Below are positions 9,103-17,929 of a stretch of 31,736 nt of DNA, one piece after another; position 1 is the stretch's first letter, and every line of letters begins with the position of its first letter. The notes under the pieces are model-generated. The model had not been told where the DNA came from, did no database searches, and was given only the letters and a program-made list of their open reading frames with translations. The stretch comes from Dehalococcoidia bacterium (lineage in GTDB: Bacteria; Chloroflexota; Dehalococcoidia; JAUYDP01). The translations under genes were made by a program, and so were the position numbers. The stretch spans positions 1-31,736 of the forward strand of contig JAUYDP010000207.1 of the NCBI GenBank assembly GCA_030691805.1, in the 5' to 3' direction.

Positions 9103-9573
9103 ATGCCGAGAAGGGCCAGGGTTATAAAGCGCGAGGTAGCGTCAGACTCCAAGTTCAACAGCAAGATGCTGGCTCGCTTTATCAACAAAGTGATGTCCGA
9201 TGGGAAGAAAAGCACTGCTGAGCGCATCATTTACGATGCTATGGACATGATCGAACATCAGACACGCAGAAGCCCCCTGGACACTTTCGATCAGGCGCTC
9301 CGGAATGTGACGCCGGTACTAGAGGTGAAACCCCGCCGGGTGGGAGGCGCAACCTACCAGGTCCCGGTAGAAATCCGGGGGGAAAGGCGCATCTCCCTGG
9401 CCATGCGGTGGCTGATCAACTATTCCCGGGCACGTTCCGGGCACTCCATGGCTGAGAAACTGGCAGCGGAACTTCTGGATGCATCCCGCAACCTTGGAGC
9501 TTCAGTAAAAAAGAGAGAGGATACACACAAAATGGCTGAGGCCAATAAGGCCTTCGCCCACTACCGATGGTAA
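9103..9573 (+). CDS. rpsG: 30S ribosomal protein S7
   Basis: Primary 16S rRNA binder that nucleates the 30S head, 156 aa, the usual length. It has the family start MPRRARVIKREV, the KKSTAERIIYDAM helix, GGATYQVPVEIRGERR (the beta-hairpin reaching the E site) and the C-terminal MAEANKAFAHYRW. The GGGGG tract before the ATG serves as ribosome binding site. It lies 10 nt downstream of rpsL in str-operon order. Confidence 0.97.
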   Translation: MPRRARVIKREVASDSKFNSKMLARFINKVMSDGKKSTAERIIYDAMDMIEHQTRRSPLDTFDQALRNVTPVLEVKPRRVGGATYQVPVEIRGERRISLAMRWLINYSRARSGHSMAEKLAAELLDASRNLGASVKKREDTHKMAEANKAFAHYRW

Positions 9574-9617
9574 ATCAAGCTATTTTGCCCAAAGCCCTGG
9601 CCAAGTCAGGAACCAGG

Positions 9618-11693
9618 ATGAACAGATCTATTCCTCTAGACAAAACCAGGAACATAGGGATCATTGCCCATATAGACGCCGGGAAGACCACGGTGACCGA
9701 GCGGGTATTGTTCTATACCGGCCGAACCTATAAGATGGGAGAAGTCCATGACGGCACCGCAGTTATGGACTGGATGGCTCAAGAGCGGGAACGGGGGATC
9801 ACTATCACCGCGGCCGCCACTACCTGCCTCTGGATGGACCATGAGATTAATATCATTGACACCCCGGGCCACGTTGACTTTACCGTTGAAGTGGAGCGGA
9901 GCTTAAGAGTTCTGGATGGCGGGGTCGTGATCTTCGACGCTGTAGCCGGTGTCCAGCCCCAGTCCGAAACGGTATGGCGTCAAGCCAACAAATACGGGGT
10001 CCCTCGCATCTGTTTCGTGAACAAGATGGACAGGGTCGGCGCCAGCATGGACCGAACAGTCGAAATGATCAAACAACGGCTAGGCGCGCGCCCGGTTGCC
10101 ATCCATATGCCCATGGGCGAAGAGTCCGATTTCCACGGCATTATAGACCTTATCGAGATGGTAGCGTGGGTGTTCGAAGACGAACAGGGTACAGCCCCCG
10201 AGCAAATATCTATACCTGCTAAATACGCCGAGGAGGCCTCCTCCCGGCGTGAGCGAATGCTGGAGGCCATAGTCGAGACCGATGACGAGCTAACTGATTT
10301 CTATATAGAGGGGCGGACGATATCACCAGAAAGCCTGCGCAGCGCTCTTCGCCGGGCAACCGTCTCCAAACGACTGGTGCCGGTGGTATGCGGCACTGCC
10401 TTGCGTAATAAAGGCATCCAGAAGATGCTGGACGCAGTGGTCTACTACCTTCCTTCCCCGTTGGACGTGCCCCCAGTGGAGGGAAGTGACCCCAATACCG
10501 GGGATATTATTCGACGCGCCCCCAGTGATGAGGAGCCATTCTCCGCCCTCGCTTTTAAGATTGTCTCCGACCCTTACGTGGGACGGCTGGCCTACTTCCG
10601 GGTCTACTCCGGTGTGACCCAGGCAGGCAGTTCTGTCCTCAACGTCAGCAAGGGAAACAAGGAGCGGATAGGCCGCCTTCTAAAAATGCACGCTAATCAC
10701 AGGGAGGAGGTCACCGAAGTCGCGTCTGGAGATATCGCTGCGGCCGTCGGACTGAAAAGGACCTTTACGGGTGATACCATTTGCGACCCGGACCATCCCA
10801 TCCTGCTAGAGAGCATTAAGTTCCCCGAGCCTGTTATATCCATAGCCATAGAGCCTAAGACGAAAGCCGACCAGGACAGGATGGCCATAGCCTTGGGAAG
10901 ACTGGCAGAGGAGGACCCCACCTTTCAAGTCCGGCAGGACCCGGACTCTAACCAGACCATCATCTCCGGGATGGGCGAGCTTCACCTGGAGATCATCGTA
11001 GACCGCCTCCTGCGGGAGTTTCGCGTAGAAGCGAATGTTGGCCGTCCCCAAGTGGCCTATAGGGAGACAATCACCACACCGACCAAGGTAGAAGGACGCT
11101 TCATCCGGCAAACGGGTGGCCGGGGTCAGTATGGCCATGTCTGGCTAGAACTGGAACCCCTGTCCCGAGCTGGTGGTTTTGAGTTCAAGGATAAGATCGT
11201 TGGCGGGGTTATTCCGAAGGAATACATTCCGGCAGTGGCGGCAGGTGTCAGGGAAGCGCTGGATAGCGGGCCTCTGGCTGGTTATCCCGTGACCGACCTT
11301 AGGGTCTGCCTGGTAGACGGTAGCTTCCATGAGGTAGACTCCTCAGAAATGGCTTTCAAGATTGCCGGCTCCATGGCGCTGAAGGAAGGCGTAAAGAAAG
11401 CGAAGCCGGTCCTTCTAGAGCCTATTATGAAGGTGGAAGTGGTTTCCCCGGAGGACTTCTTAGGTGAAGTAATCGGAGACCTCAACTCCCGCCGCGGACA
11501 GATTGAAGACATGGAAGTGCGGGGGAATGAGCACCTGGTGCGCTGCTTTGTACCCCTGGTCGAGATGTTCGGATATGCGACGGACTTGCGCTCTCTGAGC
11601 CAGGGCCGGGCTACCTTCACTATGGAATTCGACCATTACCAGGAGGTGCCTTCTCAGAAGCGGGAAGAGATACTTCTGAGAGCTAGGAGATAG
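9618..11693 (+). CDS. fusA: Elongation factor G
   Basis: Translocation GTPase, 691 aa from this start. GTPase motifs are complete: AHIDAGKTT (P-loop, residues 17-25), RGITI (switch I), DTPGHVDF and NKMD. The later translocase domains contain FIRQTGGRGQYGHVW and EYIPAVAAGVREAL, and a C-terminal EF-G domain follows. The frame opens earlier, with an ATG at 9567 overlapping rpsG, but that start has no ribosome binding site and adds 17 residues before the conserved N-terminus; the ATG at 9618 has AGGA 6 nt upstream. No tuf gene follows: rpsJ begins 5 nt after the stop. Confidence 0.96.
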   Translation: MNRSIPLDKTRNIGIIAHIDAGKTTVTERVLFYTGRTYKMGEVHDGTAVMDWMAQERERGITITAAATTCLWMDHEINIIDTPGHVDFTVEVERSLRVLDGGVVIFDAVAGVQPQSETVWRQANKYGVPRICFVNKMDRVGASMDRTVEMIKQRLGARPVAIHMPMGEESDFHGIIDLIEMVAWVFEDEQGTAPEQISIPAKYAEEASSRRERMLEAIVETDDELTDFYIEGRTISPESLRSALRRATVSKRLVPVVCGTALRNKGIQKMLDAVVYYLPSPLDVPPVEGSDPNTGDIIRRAPSDEEPFSALAFKIVSDPYVGRLAYFRVYSGVTQAGSSVLNVSKGNKERIGRLLKMHANHREEVTEVASGDIAAAVGLKRTFTGDTICDPDHPILLESIKFPEPVISIAIEPKTKADQDRMAIALGRLAEEDPTFQVRQDPDSNQTIISGMGELHLEIIVDRLLREFRVEANVGRPQVAYRETITTPTKVEGRFIRQTGGRGQYGHVWLELEPLSRAGGFEFKDKIVGGVIPKEYIPAVAAGVREALDSGPLAGYPVTDLRVCLVDGSFHEVDSSEMAFKIAGSMALKEGVKKAKPVLLEPIMKVEVVSPEDFLGEVIGDLNSRRGQIEDMEVRGNEHLVRCFVPLVEMFGYATDLRSLSQGRATFTMEFDHYQEVPSQKREEILLRARR

Positions 11694-11698
11694 GGGCC

Positions 11699-12007
11699 AT
11701 GGCCAGCCAGAAGATACGCATTAAACTTAAGGGCTTCGATCACCGGGTCCTAGACCAGTCCGCCCAGCAGATTGTTGAGGCTTCTGAGCGGACAGGCGCT
11801 GCTGTGGCCGGGCCGATTCCGTTGCCAACCAGAATCGAGCGCTTCTGCGTCATCCGCTCGCCGTTTATTGACAAGGACTCCCAGGAGCATTTTGAGATAA
11901 GGACCCACAAACGGCTTATTGAGATCCTGGACCCAACCCCCAAGACCGTGGACGCCTTGATGAGGCTGAATCTGCCGGCTGGGGTGGATATTGAGATAAA
12001 GACGTAA
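11699..12007 (+). CDS. rpsJ: 30S ribosomal protein S10
   Basis: 30S head protein and, in many bacteria, the NusE partner in antitermination, 102 aa. Conserved core: KIRIKLKGFDHRVLDQSA at the start, GPIPLPTRIERFCVIRSP, and the loop with HKRLIEILDPTPKTVDALM. It is the first gene of the S10 cluster but has no visible promoter, because fusA ends 5 nt before it. AGGAG inside the end of fusA acts as ribosome binding site. Confidence 0.97.
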   Translation: MASQKIRIKLKGFDHRVLDQSAQQIVEASERTGAAVAGPIPLPTRIERFCVIRSPFIDKDSQEHFEIRTHKRLIEILDPTPKTVDALMRLNLPAGVDIEIKT

Positions 12008-12008
12008 C

Positions 12009-12647
12009 ATGCTAGAAGGACTATTAGGACGCAAGGTCGGTATGACCCACCTCTTCCAGGCGGATGGCGCGGCCTTGGGTGTGACAGTCATAGAGGCTGG
12101 GCCCAATACCGTAACCCAGATAAAGACCGAGGAGAAGGACGGTTATCAGGCCGCGCAGTTGGGATTCGGTGAAGCCAAGAAGCTTAATGAACCAGAGAAG
12201 GGCCACTTGAAGAAGCTTGGCTCGCTCAAGCACCTGCGGGAGTTCGACCTACCAGGTCCTTCCGATGTCAAGGTCGGGCAGAAGGTGGATGTTAGCCTTT
12301 TCAAAGCAGGAGATGTAGTTGACGTTATTGGTGTCTCCAAGGGGAAAGGCTTTGCCGGAGCGGTAAAGCGTCATCATTTCCGAGGGGGTCCCAAAACCCA
12401 CGGCCAATCAGACCGGCATCGGGCGCCCGGGTCCGTCGGTGCCACCACAACCCCCGGCCGTGTGTTCAAGGGCCTGCGAATGGCTGGCCACATGGGAGAC
12501 CATCGTGTCACGGTCCGCAACCTGGAAGTCGTTCGGGTTGACCCGGACCGGAACCTTCTTCTGTTAAATGGAGCGGTGCCGGGAGCCAAAGGCGGGCTGT
12601 TAATGGTCAGGAAGACCCAGGGGAAGTCGAGAGAGCGGGTAGGATAG
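12009..12647 (+). CDS. rplC: 50S ribosomal protein L3
   Basis: Early 50S assembly protein reaching the peptidyl transferase centre, 212 aa. It opens with GLLGRKVGMTHLF. The central loop GKGFAGAVKRHHFRGGPKTHGQSDRHRAPGS is intact, followed by TPGRVFKGLRMAGHMG. The gene starts one nt after the rpsJ stop. Confidence 0.97.
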   Translation: MLEGLLGRKVGMTHLFQADGAALGVTVIEAGPNTVTQIKTEEKDGYQAAQLGFGEAKKLNEPEKGHLKKLGSLKHLREFDLPGPSDVKVGQKVDVSLFKAGDVVDVIGVSKGKGFAGAVKRHHFRGGPKTHGQSDRHRAPGSVGATTTPGRVFKGLRMAGHMGDHRVTVRNLEVVRVDPDRNLLLLNGAVPGAKGGLLMVRKTQGKSRERVG

Positions 12648-12651
12648 GACT

Positions 12652-13284
12652 ATGCAACTTGCAGTAAAGAACTTGGAAGGCCAGACCGTCGGGCAGGTTG
12701 AGCTCCGAGACGATGTCTTTGCGGTGCCTTTCAATGAGGCGGTTGTCCACCAGGCTCTACTTAGGCAATTAGCCAATGCCCGACAGGGCACTTCTGATAC
12801 TAAGACCAGGGCCGAAGTGTCTGGAGGCGGACGCAAGCCATGGAAGCAAAAAGGCACCGGTAGGGCTCGCCAGGGAAGCATTCGGGCGCCCCACTGGAAG
12901 GGCGGAGGCATCGTTTTTGGCCCGCATCCCAGGGACTACTCCCAGGACTTGCCCAAGAAGATGCGTCGCCTGGCCCTCTTGTCTGCTATCTCTAGTAAGG
13001 TAACTGACAGCCATCTGGTGCTGTTGGAGGACCTATATATTGGGGAGGCCAAGACTAGAGAGATCGCGACCCTGCTGAAAAAGCTGGAAATCGAGGCATC
13101 GGCACTGCTTGTACTTCCAGATGTTAACACGCAGATTGTCCGAGCGGCCCGGAACATTCCAAAGGTCGCTACTCAACTGGCCCGCTGCCTGTCCGTGGGA
13201 GAGGTTCTCTCCCACCGGTATATCGTTATGCCGGTAAGCGCCGCCCGCCAGGTTGAGGAGACCTTTGCGCCCCACGGGAGCTAA
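12652..13284 (+). CDS. rplD: 50S ribosomal protein L4
   Basis: Exit-tunnel protein, 210 aa. The extended loop lining the tunnel is seen as GGGRKPWKQKGTGRARQGS followed by APHWKGGGIVFGPHPRDY, the macrolide-associated segment, with no obvious insertion or deletion. The C-terminal globular half is well formed. It starts 4 nt after rplC. In enterobacteria L4 also represses its own operon, but no S10-type leader is visible upstream of rpsJ here. Confidence 0.96.
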   Translation: MQLAVKNLEGQTVGQVELRDDVFAVPFNEAVVHQALLRQLANARQGTSDTKTRAEVSGGGRKPWKQKGTGRARQGSIRAPHWKGGGIVFGPHPRDYSQDLPKKMRRLALLSAISSKVTDSHLVLLEDLYIGEAKTREIATLLKKLEIEASALLVLPDVNTQIVRAARNIPKVATQLARCLSVGEVLSHRYIVMPVSAARQVEETFAPHGS

Positions 13285-13287
13285 TAT

Positions 13288-13572
13288 ATGCACGTATTTA
13301 ATGTCCTTATTCGTCCGGTCATTACAGAGAAGAACACTCTCCTGGGAGAGCATGGCAAGTACACGTTCGAAGTTGACCGCAAGGCCAACAAGCCCCAAAT
13401 TCGTGAAGCTGTGGAGCGTGCCTTCAAGGTGAACGTAACGGACGTCAATGTCACCAACATGCCCGGCAAGATGCGCCGTGTGGGGCGAAGCCGGGGACTC
13501 ACCTCTCCCTGGAAAAAGGCAGTGGTAACCCTCCAGGAGGGGCAAAAGATTGAGCTCTTCGAGGGAGTCTGA
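13288..13572 (+). CDS. rplW: 50S ribosomal protein L23
   Basis: Docking site for trigger factor and SRP at the tunnel exit, 94 aa. The family pattern is clear: VLIRPVITEKNTLL, YTFEVDRKANKPQIREAVERAF, and VNVTDVNVTNMPGK. It starts 3 nt after the rplD stop and ends in a TGATG overlap with rplB. Confidence 0.96.
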   Translation: MHVFNVLIRPVITEKNTLLGEHGKYTFEVDRKANKPQIREAVERAFKVNVTDVNVTNMPGKMRRVGRSRGLTSPWKKAVVTLQEGQKIELFEGV

Positions 13573-14402
13573 TGGCGCTGAAAGAGTTTAACCCAACTTC
13601 CCCCTCCCGGCGGGGTATGATCGGTGATGCTTATGATGATGTCACCGGGCACTCCCCAGTTAGAGCCCTAAGCATCTCTCTAAAAAGAAACGCCGGGCGC
13701 AACAACCAGGGACGTATTTCGGTCCGCCATCAGGGAGGTGGGTCCAAGCATATCTACCGTATTATTGACTTCAAGAGGGACAAGGAAGGAGTCCCGGCCT
13801 CGGTGGCGTCCATCGAGTATGATCCAAACCGTTCGGCCCGGATTGCCCTTCTGCAATACGCAGACGGGGAGAAGCGCTACATTCTAGCCCCCTTAGGCCT
13901 TAAGGTAGGAGACAAGGTGCAGGCTGGGCCTGACGCCGAGATTAAGCCCGGTAATTCTCTGGCCCTTCGGTCTATCCCTACAGGCACCATGATTCATAAC
14001 ATCGAGATGTTGCCCGGCAAGGGGGGGCAAATAGTTCGTAGCGCTGGAGCGGCCGCCCAGCTTATGGCAAAAGAAGATGATTATGTTCAGGTGCGCTTGC
14101 CATCAGGAGAAGTGCGTCGTGTCCGCGCCGAGTGCCGCGCGACCATTGGGCAGGTCGGCAATACGGAACACGAGAACTTAAAGCTTGGCAAAGCCGGCGC
14201 CAACCGTTGGCGAGGCAAGCGCCCCACTGTGCGGGGGTCAGCCATGAACCCCAGAGACCATCCCCATGGGGGAGGGGAGGGACGCTCTCCGGTCGGCATG
14301 CCCGGTCCCAAGACCCCTTGGGGCAAGCCGGCTATGGGTTACCGCACCCGTCGGAATAAACGCACGGACAAATTCATCGTCAAGAGTAGAAAGAAGAAGT
14401 AA
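13572..14402 (+). CDS. rplB: 50S ribosomal protein L2
   Basis: 23S rRNA-binding protein needed for subunit joining and peptidyl transferase structure, 276 aa, normal length. It shows the N-terminal NPTSPSRRGM, RNNQGRISVRHQGGGSKH, the OB/SH3 core, and the C-terminal MNPRDHPHGGGEGRSPVG loop with its conserved His, ending in a basic tail. It overlaps rplW by one nt (TGATG), so it is probably translationally coupled. Confidence 0.97.
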   Translation: MALKEFNPTSPSRRGMIGDAYDDVTGHSPVRALSISLKRNAGRNNQGRISVRHQGGGSKHIYRIIDFKRDKEGVPASVASIEYDPNRSARIALLQYADGEKRYILAPLGLKVGDKVQAGPDAEIKPGNSLALRSIPTGTMIHNIEMLPGKGGQIVRSAGAAAQLMAKEDDYVQVRLPSGEVRRVRAECRATIGQVGNTEHENLKLGKAGANRWRGKRPTVRGSAMNPRDHPHGGGEGRSPVGMPGPKTPWGKPAMGYRTRRNKRTDKFIVKSRKKK

Positions 14403-14411
14403 GGGGGACCT

Positions 14412-14708
14412 ATGTCTCGATCAATCAAAAAGGGTCCCTATGTAAATCCCAAGCTCCTTAAGAAGATAGAGACCCTCAACAGGGAAGGCCAGAAGGCGAT
14501 AATCAAGACTTGGGCCAGGGCATCTGTCATCATGCCTCAGATGGTTGGGCATACTCTAGGCGTTCATGATGGGCGGCGCCACGTACCCGTCTTTCTTACC
14601 GAGAACATGGTAGGCCACCGCTTGGGGGAGTTCGCACCTACACGTACCTTCCGGGGACATTCTTCCAAACCGGAACGGGCCGTTGGCGTGAAGAGACAGG
14701 GGAAATGA
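14412..14708 (+). CDS. rpsS: 30S ribosomal protein S19
   Basis: 30S head protein next to S13, 98 aa. Conserved features: MSRSIKKGPYVNPKLLKKI, TWARASVIMPQMVGHTLGVHDGR and the C-terminal HRLGEFAPTRTFRGH. It lies 9 nt after rplB, with a G-rich ribosome binding site in that gap. Confidence 0.96.
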   Translation: MSRSIKKGPYVNPKLLKKIETLNREGQKAIIKTWARASVIMPQMVGHTLGVHDGRRHVPVFLTENMVGHRLGEFAPTRTFRGHSSKPERAVGVKRQGK

Positions 14709-15047
14709 ATGGAGGTTAGAGCCGTAGCAAAATTCGTTAAAGTTTCTCCGCGGAAGGTGCGTCTAATATTGGACCTGATCCGTGGGAAGCGGGTAGAGGA
14801 AGCTATGCCTATCCTACGATTCCTGCCATCACCGAATGCCAATCTAGTATCCAAAGTAGTAAAATCAGCGGCCTCTAATGCCGAGAACAACTTTCAAATG
14901 TCGCCGGCCGACCTGTACATAACTAGCGCTTACGCCGACGAGGGTCCCCGCTTGAAGCGCTTCAAAGCCAAAGCCCGGGGTCGGGTTGGGCGAATTATAA
15001 AGCCTACGAGCCACATTACGGTTAAGGTAGCGGAGAAGGAGGCCTAA
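14709..15047 (+). CDS. rplV: 50S ribosomal protein L22
   Basis: Exit-tunnel protein, 112 aa. It begins MEVRAVAKFVKVSPRKVRLILDLIRGK; the tunnel hairpin is represented by EGPRLKRFKAKARGRVGRIIKPTSHITV. Length and hairpin look normal. It starts directly after the rpsS stop and shares TAATG with rpsC. Confidence 0.96.
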   Translation: MEVRAVAKFVKVSPRKVRLILDLIRGKRVEEAMPILRFLPSPNANLVSKVVKSAASNAENNFQMSPADLYITSAYADEGPRLKRFKAKARGRVGRIIKPTSHITVKVAEKEA

Positions 15048-15718
15048 TGGGCCAAAAGGTACATCCAATCGGGTTTCGCCTGGGCATAACCAAAGAGTGG
15101 TCAAGCCGGTGGTACGCCGATAATAAGTATGCTGAGCTAGTGCAAGAGGACCTCCGCCTCCGGAAACTCATTACCGGTCGCCTGGCTGATGCCGGCCTAG
15201 CTCGGACGGAGATAGACCGATCAAGCAACCAGTTGACCATCACTATCCACACAGCCAAACCCGGTATCGTTATTGGTAAAGGTGGCCAGAGGGTAGATGA
15301 GCTCAGATCCCAACTTGAAGCGCTAACCGGCAAGAAGGTACGCCTCAACATCCAGGAAATCCGACAGCCGGAATTGGAGGCTGCATTGGTATCCCGTGGG
15401 ATTGGCGAACAGATCGTGCGCCGGGTCTCCTATAAGCGCGCCGTAAAGCAAGCGGTTACCCGCACGATGCAGCGCGGCGCCAAGGGTATCAAGGTTATGG
15501 TCTCCGGTCGCCTCGGAGGCGCCGAGATGTCCAGGGTTGAGAAAGATAGGTCAGGACGAGTGCCATTGCATACGCTGCGAGCGGACATAGACTACGGTTT
15601 TTACGAAGCCAAGACCACCTTCGGCCTTATTGGAATAAAGGTCTGGATATACAAGGGAGACGTTCTGCCCGTGCCAAAGCGGATTCGGCCAGCCGAGGTA
15701 GAGGAGGTGGCGGTCTAA
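15047..15718 (+). CDS. rpsC: 30S ribosomal protein S3
   Basis: mRNA-entry protein of the 30S head, 223 aa. The N-terminus is MGQKVHPIGFRLGITKEW. A KH domain carries the G-K-G-G loop in IVIGKGGQRVDELRSQL, and the C-terminal domain holds QRGAKGIKVMVSGRLGGAEMSR. It ends with a short acidic tail. One-nt overlap with rplV. Confidence 0.97.
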   Translation: MGQKVHPIGFRLGITKEWSSRWYADNKYAELVQEDLRLRKLITGRLADAGLARTEIDRSSNQLTITIHTAKPGIVIGKGGQRVDELRSQLEALTGKKVRLNIQEIRQPELEAALVSRGIGEQIVRRVSYKRAVKQAVTRTMQRGAKGIKVMVSGRLGGAEMSRVEKDRSGRVPLHTLRADIDYGFYEAKTTFGLIGIKVWIYKGDVLPVPKRIRPAEVEEVAV

Positions 15719-15719
15719 C

Positions 15720-16178
15720 ATGCTGCAACCCAAGCGGGTCAAGTTCCGAAAGGTGCACCGGGGCCGCCGTAAAGGAGTCGCCATCGCAGGCTCTCATGTT
15801 ATCTTCGGTGACTTCGGACTGCAAGCCCAGGCATCAGCTTGGATAACCAGCCGCCAGATTGAGGCGGCTCGTCGGGCCATCACCCACCACCTGCGGCGGG
15901 GCGGAAAGGTGTGGATCCGCATTTTTCCAGACAAACCGGTTACTGGCAAGCCCGCGGAGACTCGTATGGGTGGCGGCAAAGGCGCCGTAGACCACTGGGT
16001 GGCCGTGGTGAAGCCCGGGCGTGTTCTATTCGAGGTCGGCGGTGTAAAAGAGGACCTGGCTAAGGAGGCCCTACGCCTGGCCGGCCACAAGCTCCCCATT
16101 GATACGTGTTTCGTGGGCCGGGAAGAACTGGCCTTCGCACAAGCCTCCGAGAATGCGGCAGGGGGTGAGGCCCAGTGA
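15720..16178 (+). CDS. rplP: 50S ribosomal protein L16
   Basis: A-site tRNA contact protein of the 50S, 152 aa, slightly longer than the usual 137-144 because of a short C-terminal extension. Family core: MLQPKRVKFRKVHRGRRKG, IEAARRAITHHLRRGGKVWIRIFPDKPVTGKPAETRMGGGKG. It ends in a GTGA overlap with rpmC. Confidence 0.96.
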   Translation: MLQPKRVKFRKVHRGRRKGVAIAGSHVIFGDFGLQAQASAWITSRQIEAARRAITHHLRRGGKVWIRIFPDKPVTGKPAETRMGGGKGAVDHWVAVVKPGRVLFEVGGVKEDLAKEALRLAGHKLPIDTCFVGREELAFAQASENAAGGEAQ

Positions 16179-16387
16179 AGTACAAGGAAATCCAGCCTAT
16201 GACCGACGCCGAAGTGGTAAAGCATCTGGAAGAGAGCCGGGAGGAGCTATTCCGTCTCCGGTTCCGCCTGGCTACCAGGCAACTGGATAACTTCCGGGAG
16301 ATTCGTAAGACAAAAAACAATATAGCTAGATTACTGACTGCCCGGCGGCAGAGGGAACTATCTTCTGAGGAAAGCCATGCTGGCTAG
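16175..16387 (+). CDS. rpmC: 50S ribosomal protein L29
   Basis: Small two-helix protein at the tunnel exit, 70 aa. The GTG start lies in a 4-nt GTGA overlap with the rplP stop. The helical hairpin is typical: LEESREELFRLRFRLATRQLDN followed by IRKTKNNIARLLTARRQREL. Its last 11 nt overlap the start of rpsQ. Confidence 0.94.
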   Translation: MKYKEIQPMTDAEVVKHLEESREELFRLRFRLATRQLDNFREIRKTKNNIARLLTARRQRELSSEESHAG

Positions 16388-16688
16388 ACGTAGAACCATG
16401 GTAGGTCGAGTTATAAGAGACAAGACCGAAAAGACGGTTATTGTAGAAGTAGAATCACTGCGGCGCCATCCTTTATACAAGAGGGTAATCCGTAACGTGG
16501 CCCGTTTTATGGCCCATGATGAAAAGAACGAGTGCAAGCTGGGGGACATGGTCGCGATCGTGGAGAGCCGGCCTTTGTCCCACAGAAAGCGGTGGAGAGT
16601 GGCAAAGATACTGGCCCACCATGAGGTTGCGGAAGTAGCCCCTTCAGAGCTTGACCAGTCCATACTTAAAGAAGAGAGCGGGGCATGA
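16377..16688 (+). CDS. rpsQ: 30S ribosomal protein S17
   Basis: Primary 16S rRNA binder with an OB fold, 103 aa. Conserved: MVGRVIRDKTEKTVIVEVE, HPLYKRVIRN, HDEKNECKLGDMVAIVESRPLSHRKRWRV. The first ATG (16377, GAGG upstream) overlaps rpmC by 11 nt; a second ATG at 16398 gives a start closer to the family core, so seven residues at the N-terminus are uncertain. The C-terminal tail is about 15 residues longer than in short versions. Confidence 0.94.
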   Translation: MLARRRTMVGRVIRDKTEKTVIVEVESLRRHPLYKRVIRNVARFMAHDEKNECKLGDMVAIVESRPLSHRKRWRVAKILAHHEVAEVAPSELDQSILKEESGA

Positions 16689-17053
16689 TTCAAGCCTATA
16701 CCAGGCTAAAGGCAGCGGACAATACGGGGGTCCGGCAGATGATGTGCATCCGGGTGCTAGGAGGCTCGGCGCGAAGGTACGCCCGGGTAGGAGATGTTAT
16801 TGTCGCCACTGTGAAACAGGCAACCCCCGGAGGGATGGTGAAGAAAGGCGAGATCGTCAAGGCGGTGGTTGTCCGGACGGCCAAGGAGTACGGCCGTCCC
16901 GATGGCTCTTATATTAAGTTCGATGACAATGCGGCCGTTATCCTTGGCGACAAGAACAACCCTAAGGGAAGCCGGGTCTTTGGGCCCGTAGCCAGAGAGT
17001 TGCGGGAGAAGAACTTCATGAAGATCATTTCCCTAGCCCCAGAGGTGCTCTAG
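16685..17053 (+). CDS. rplN: 50S ribosomal protein L14
   Basis: Intersubunit-bridge protein, 122 aa, exactly the common length. MIQAYTRLKAADNTGVRQMMCIRVLGG opens it, and NPKGSRVFGPVARELREKNFMKIISLAPEVL closes it. ATGA overlap with rpsQ joins the S10 and spc clusters without a gap, so no separate spc promoter fits here. Confidence 0.97.
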   Translation: MIQAYTRLKAADNTGVRQMMCIRVLGGSARRYARVGDVIVATVKQATPGGMVKKGEIVKAVVVRTAKEYGRPDGSYIKFDDNAAVILGDKNNPKGSRVFGPVARELREKNFMKIISLAPEVL

Positions 17054-17056
17054 GCG

Positions 17057-17368
17057 ATGAAGATTCGCAAGGAAGATACGGTTCTAGTTATAGCGGGCAA
17101 AGACCGCGGGAAGCGGGGGAAAATCCATCGCGTCTACCTTGAGTCAAGCAAAGCTCTGGTAGAAGGCGTTAACATGATAAAGCGCCACATGCGTCCCCGG
17201 CCCACGGTGCGCCAGACCGGCATAGTGGAGAGGGAGTCACCTGTCAATGCCTCTAATCTGATGCTGGTCTGTCCAAAGTGCAATCAACCCTGCCGGGTAG
17301 GGTACAGGCTCCTAGAGGATAAGAGCAAGGTACGAGTCTGCCGGCGGTGTGGGGAGACTATAGACTAA
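17057..17368 (+). CDS. rplX: 50S ribosomal protein L24 (zinc-ribbon form)
   Basis: Assembly-initiating 50S protein, 103 aa. The KOW motif is VLVIAGKDRGKRGKIHRVYLE at about residues 9-29. The C-terminal third has C72-x2-C75 and C95-x2-C98, an apparent zinc ribbon seen only in some lineages' L24. It starts 3 nt after rplN; its TAA overlaps the rplE ATG by one nt. Confidence 0.96.
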   Translation: MKIRKEDTVLVIAGKDRGKRGKIHRVYLESSKALVEGVNMIKRHMRPRPTVRQTGIVERESPVNASNLMLVCPKCNQPCRVGYRLLEDKSKVRVCRRCGETID

Positions 17369-17910
17369 TGTCCAGGCTTAAGGAGCAATACCGAAACCAA
17401 ACTGTGCCCGCCATGATGGAACAGTTCAGCTACGCTAATATCATGCAGGTTCCACGCGTCCACAAGGTCGTGGTTAACAGCGGGCTTGGCGAGGCCATTA
17501 AGAACCCCAAGGCCATGGACAGCGCGTCCAAGGATATAGAGTCTATAACCGGCCAGCACCCGGTTGTCCACCGGGCTAAAAAGTCCATTGCAGCATTCCG
17601 CCTTCGGGCGGGTATGCCCATTGGGGTATCCGCAACGCTGCGTGGAGAGCACATGTACTACTTTCTGGACAAGCTTATCAACGTGGCATTGCCTCGAATC
17701 AGGGACTTTAGGGGGGTATCCCGGCAATCCTTCGATGGCCAAGGCAATTATACGATAGGACTTCGGGAACAGCTAGTCTTTCCCGAGATAGATTATGACA
17801 AAGTCGACAAAGTGCGTGGACTAGAAGTGTGCATCGTCACAACAGCCAAGACTGACCAGGAGGCCCAAAAACTCCTGGAGCTGTTGGGGATTCCCTTCAC
17901 ACGACACTGA
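17368..17910 (+). CDS. rplE: 50S ribosomal protein L5
   Basis: 5S rRNA-binding protein, 180 aa. The family core is intact: NIMQVPRVHKVVVNSGLGEA, GQHPVVHRAKKSIAAFRLRAGMPIGVSATLRG, FRGVSRQSFDGQGNYTIGLREQLVFPEI. The ATG at 17368 (TAATG junction) gives the standard N-terminus; an in-frame ATG 21 nt earlier lies inside rplX and adds nothing recognisable. Confidence 0.96.
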   Translation: MSRLKEQYRNQTVPAMMEQFSYANIMQVPRVHKVVVNSGLGEAIKNPKAMDSASKDIESITGQHPVVHRAKKSIAAFRLRAGMPIGVSATLRGEHMYYFLDKLINVALPRIRDFRGVSRQSFDGQGNYTIGLREQLVFPEIDYDKVDKVRGLEVCIVTTAKTDQEAQKLLELLGIPFTRH

Positions 17911-17929
17911 TCCGCATTGGAGGTCTTTT

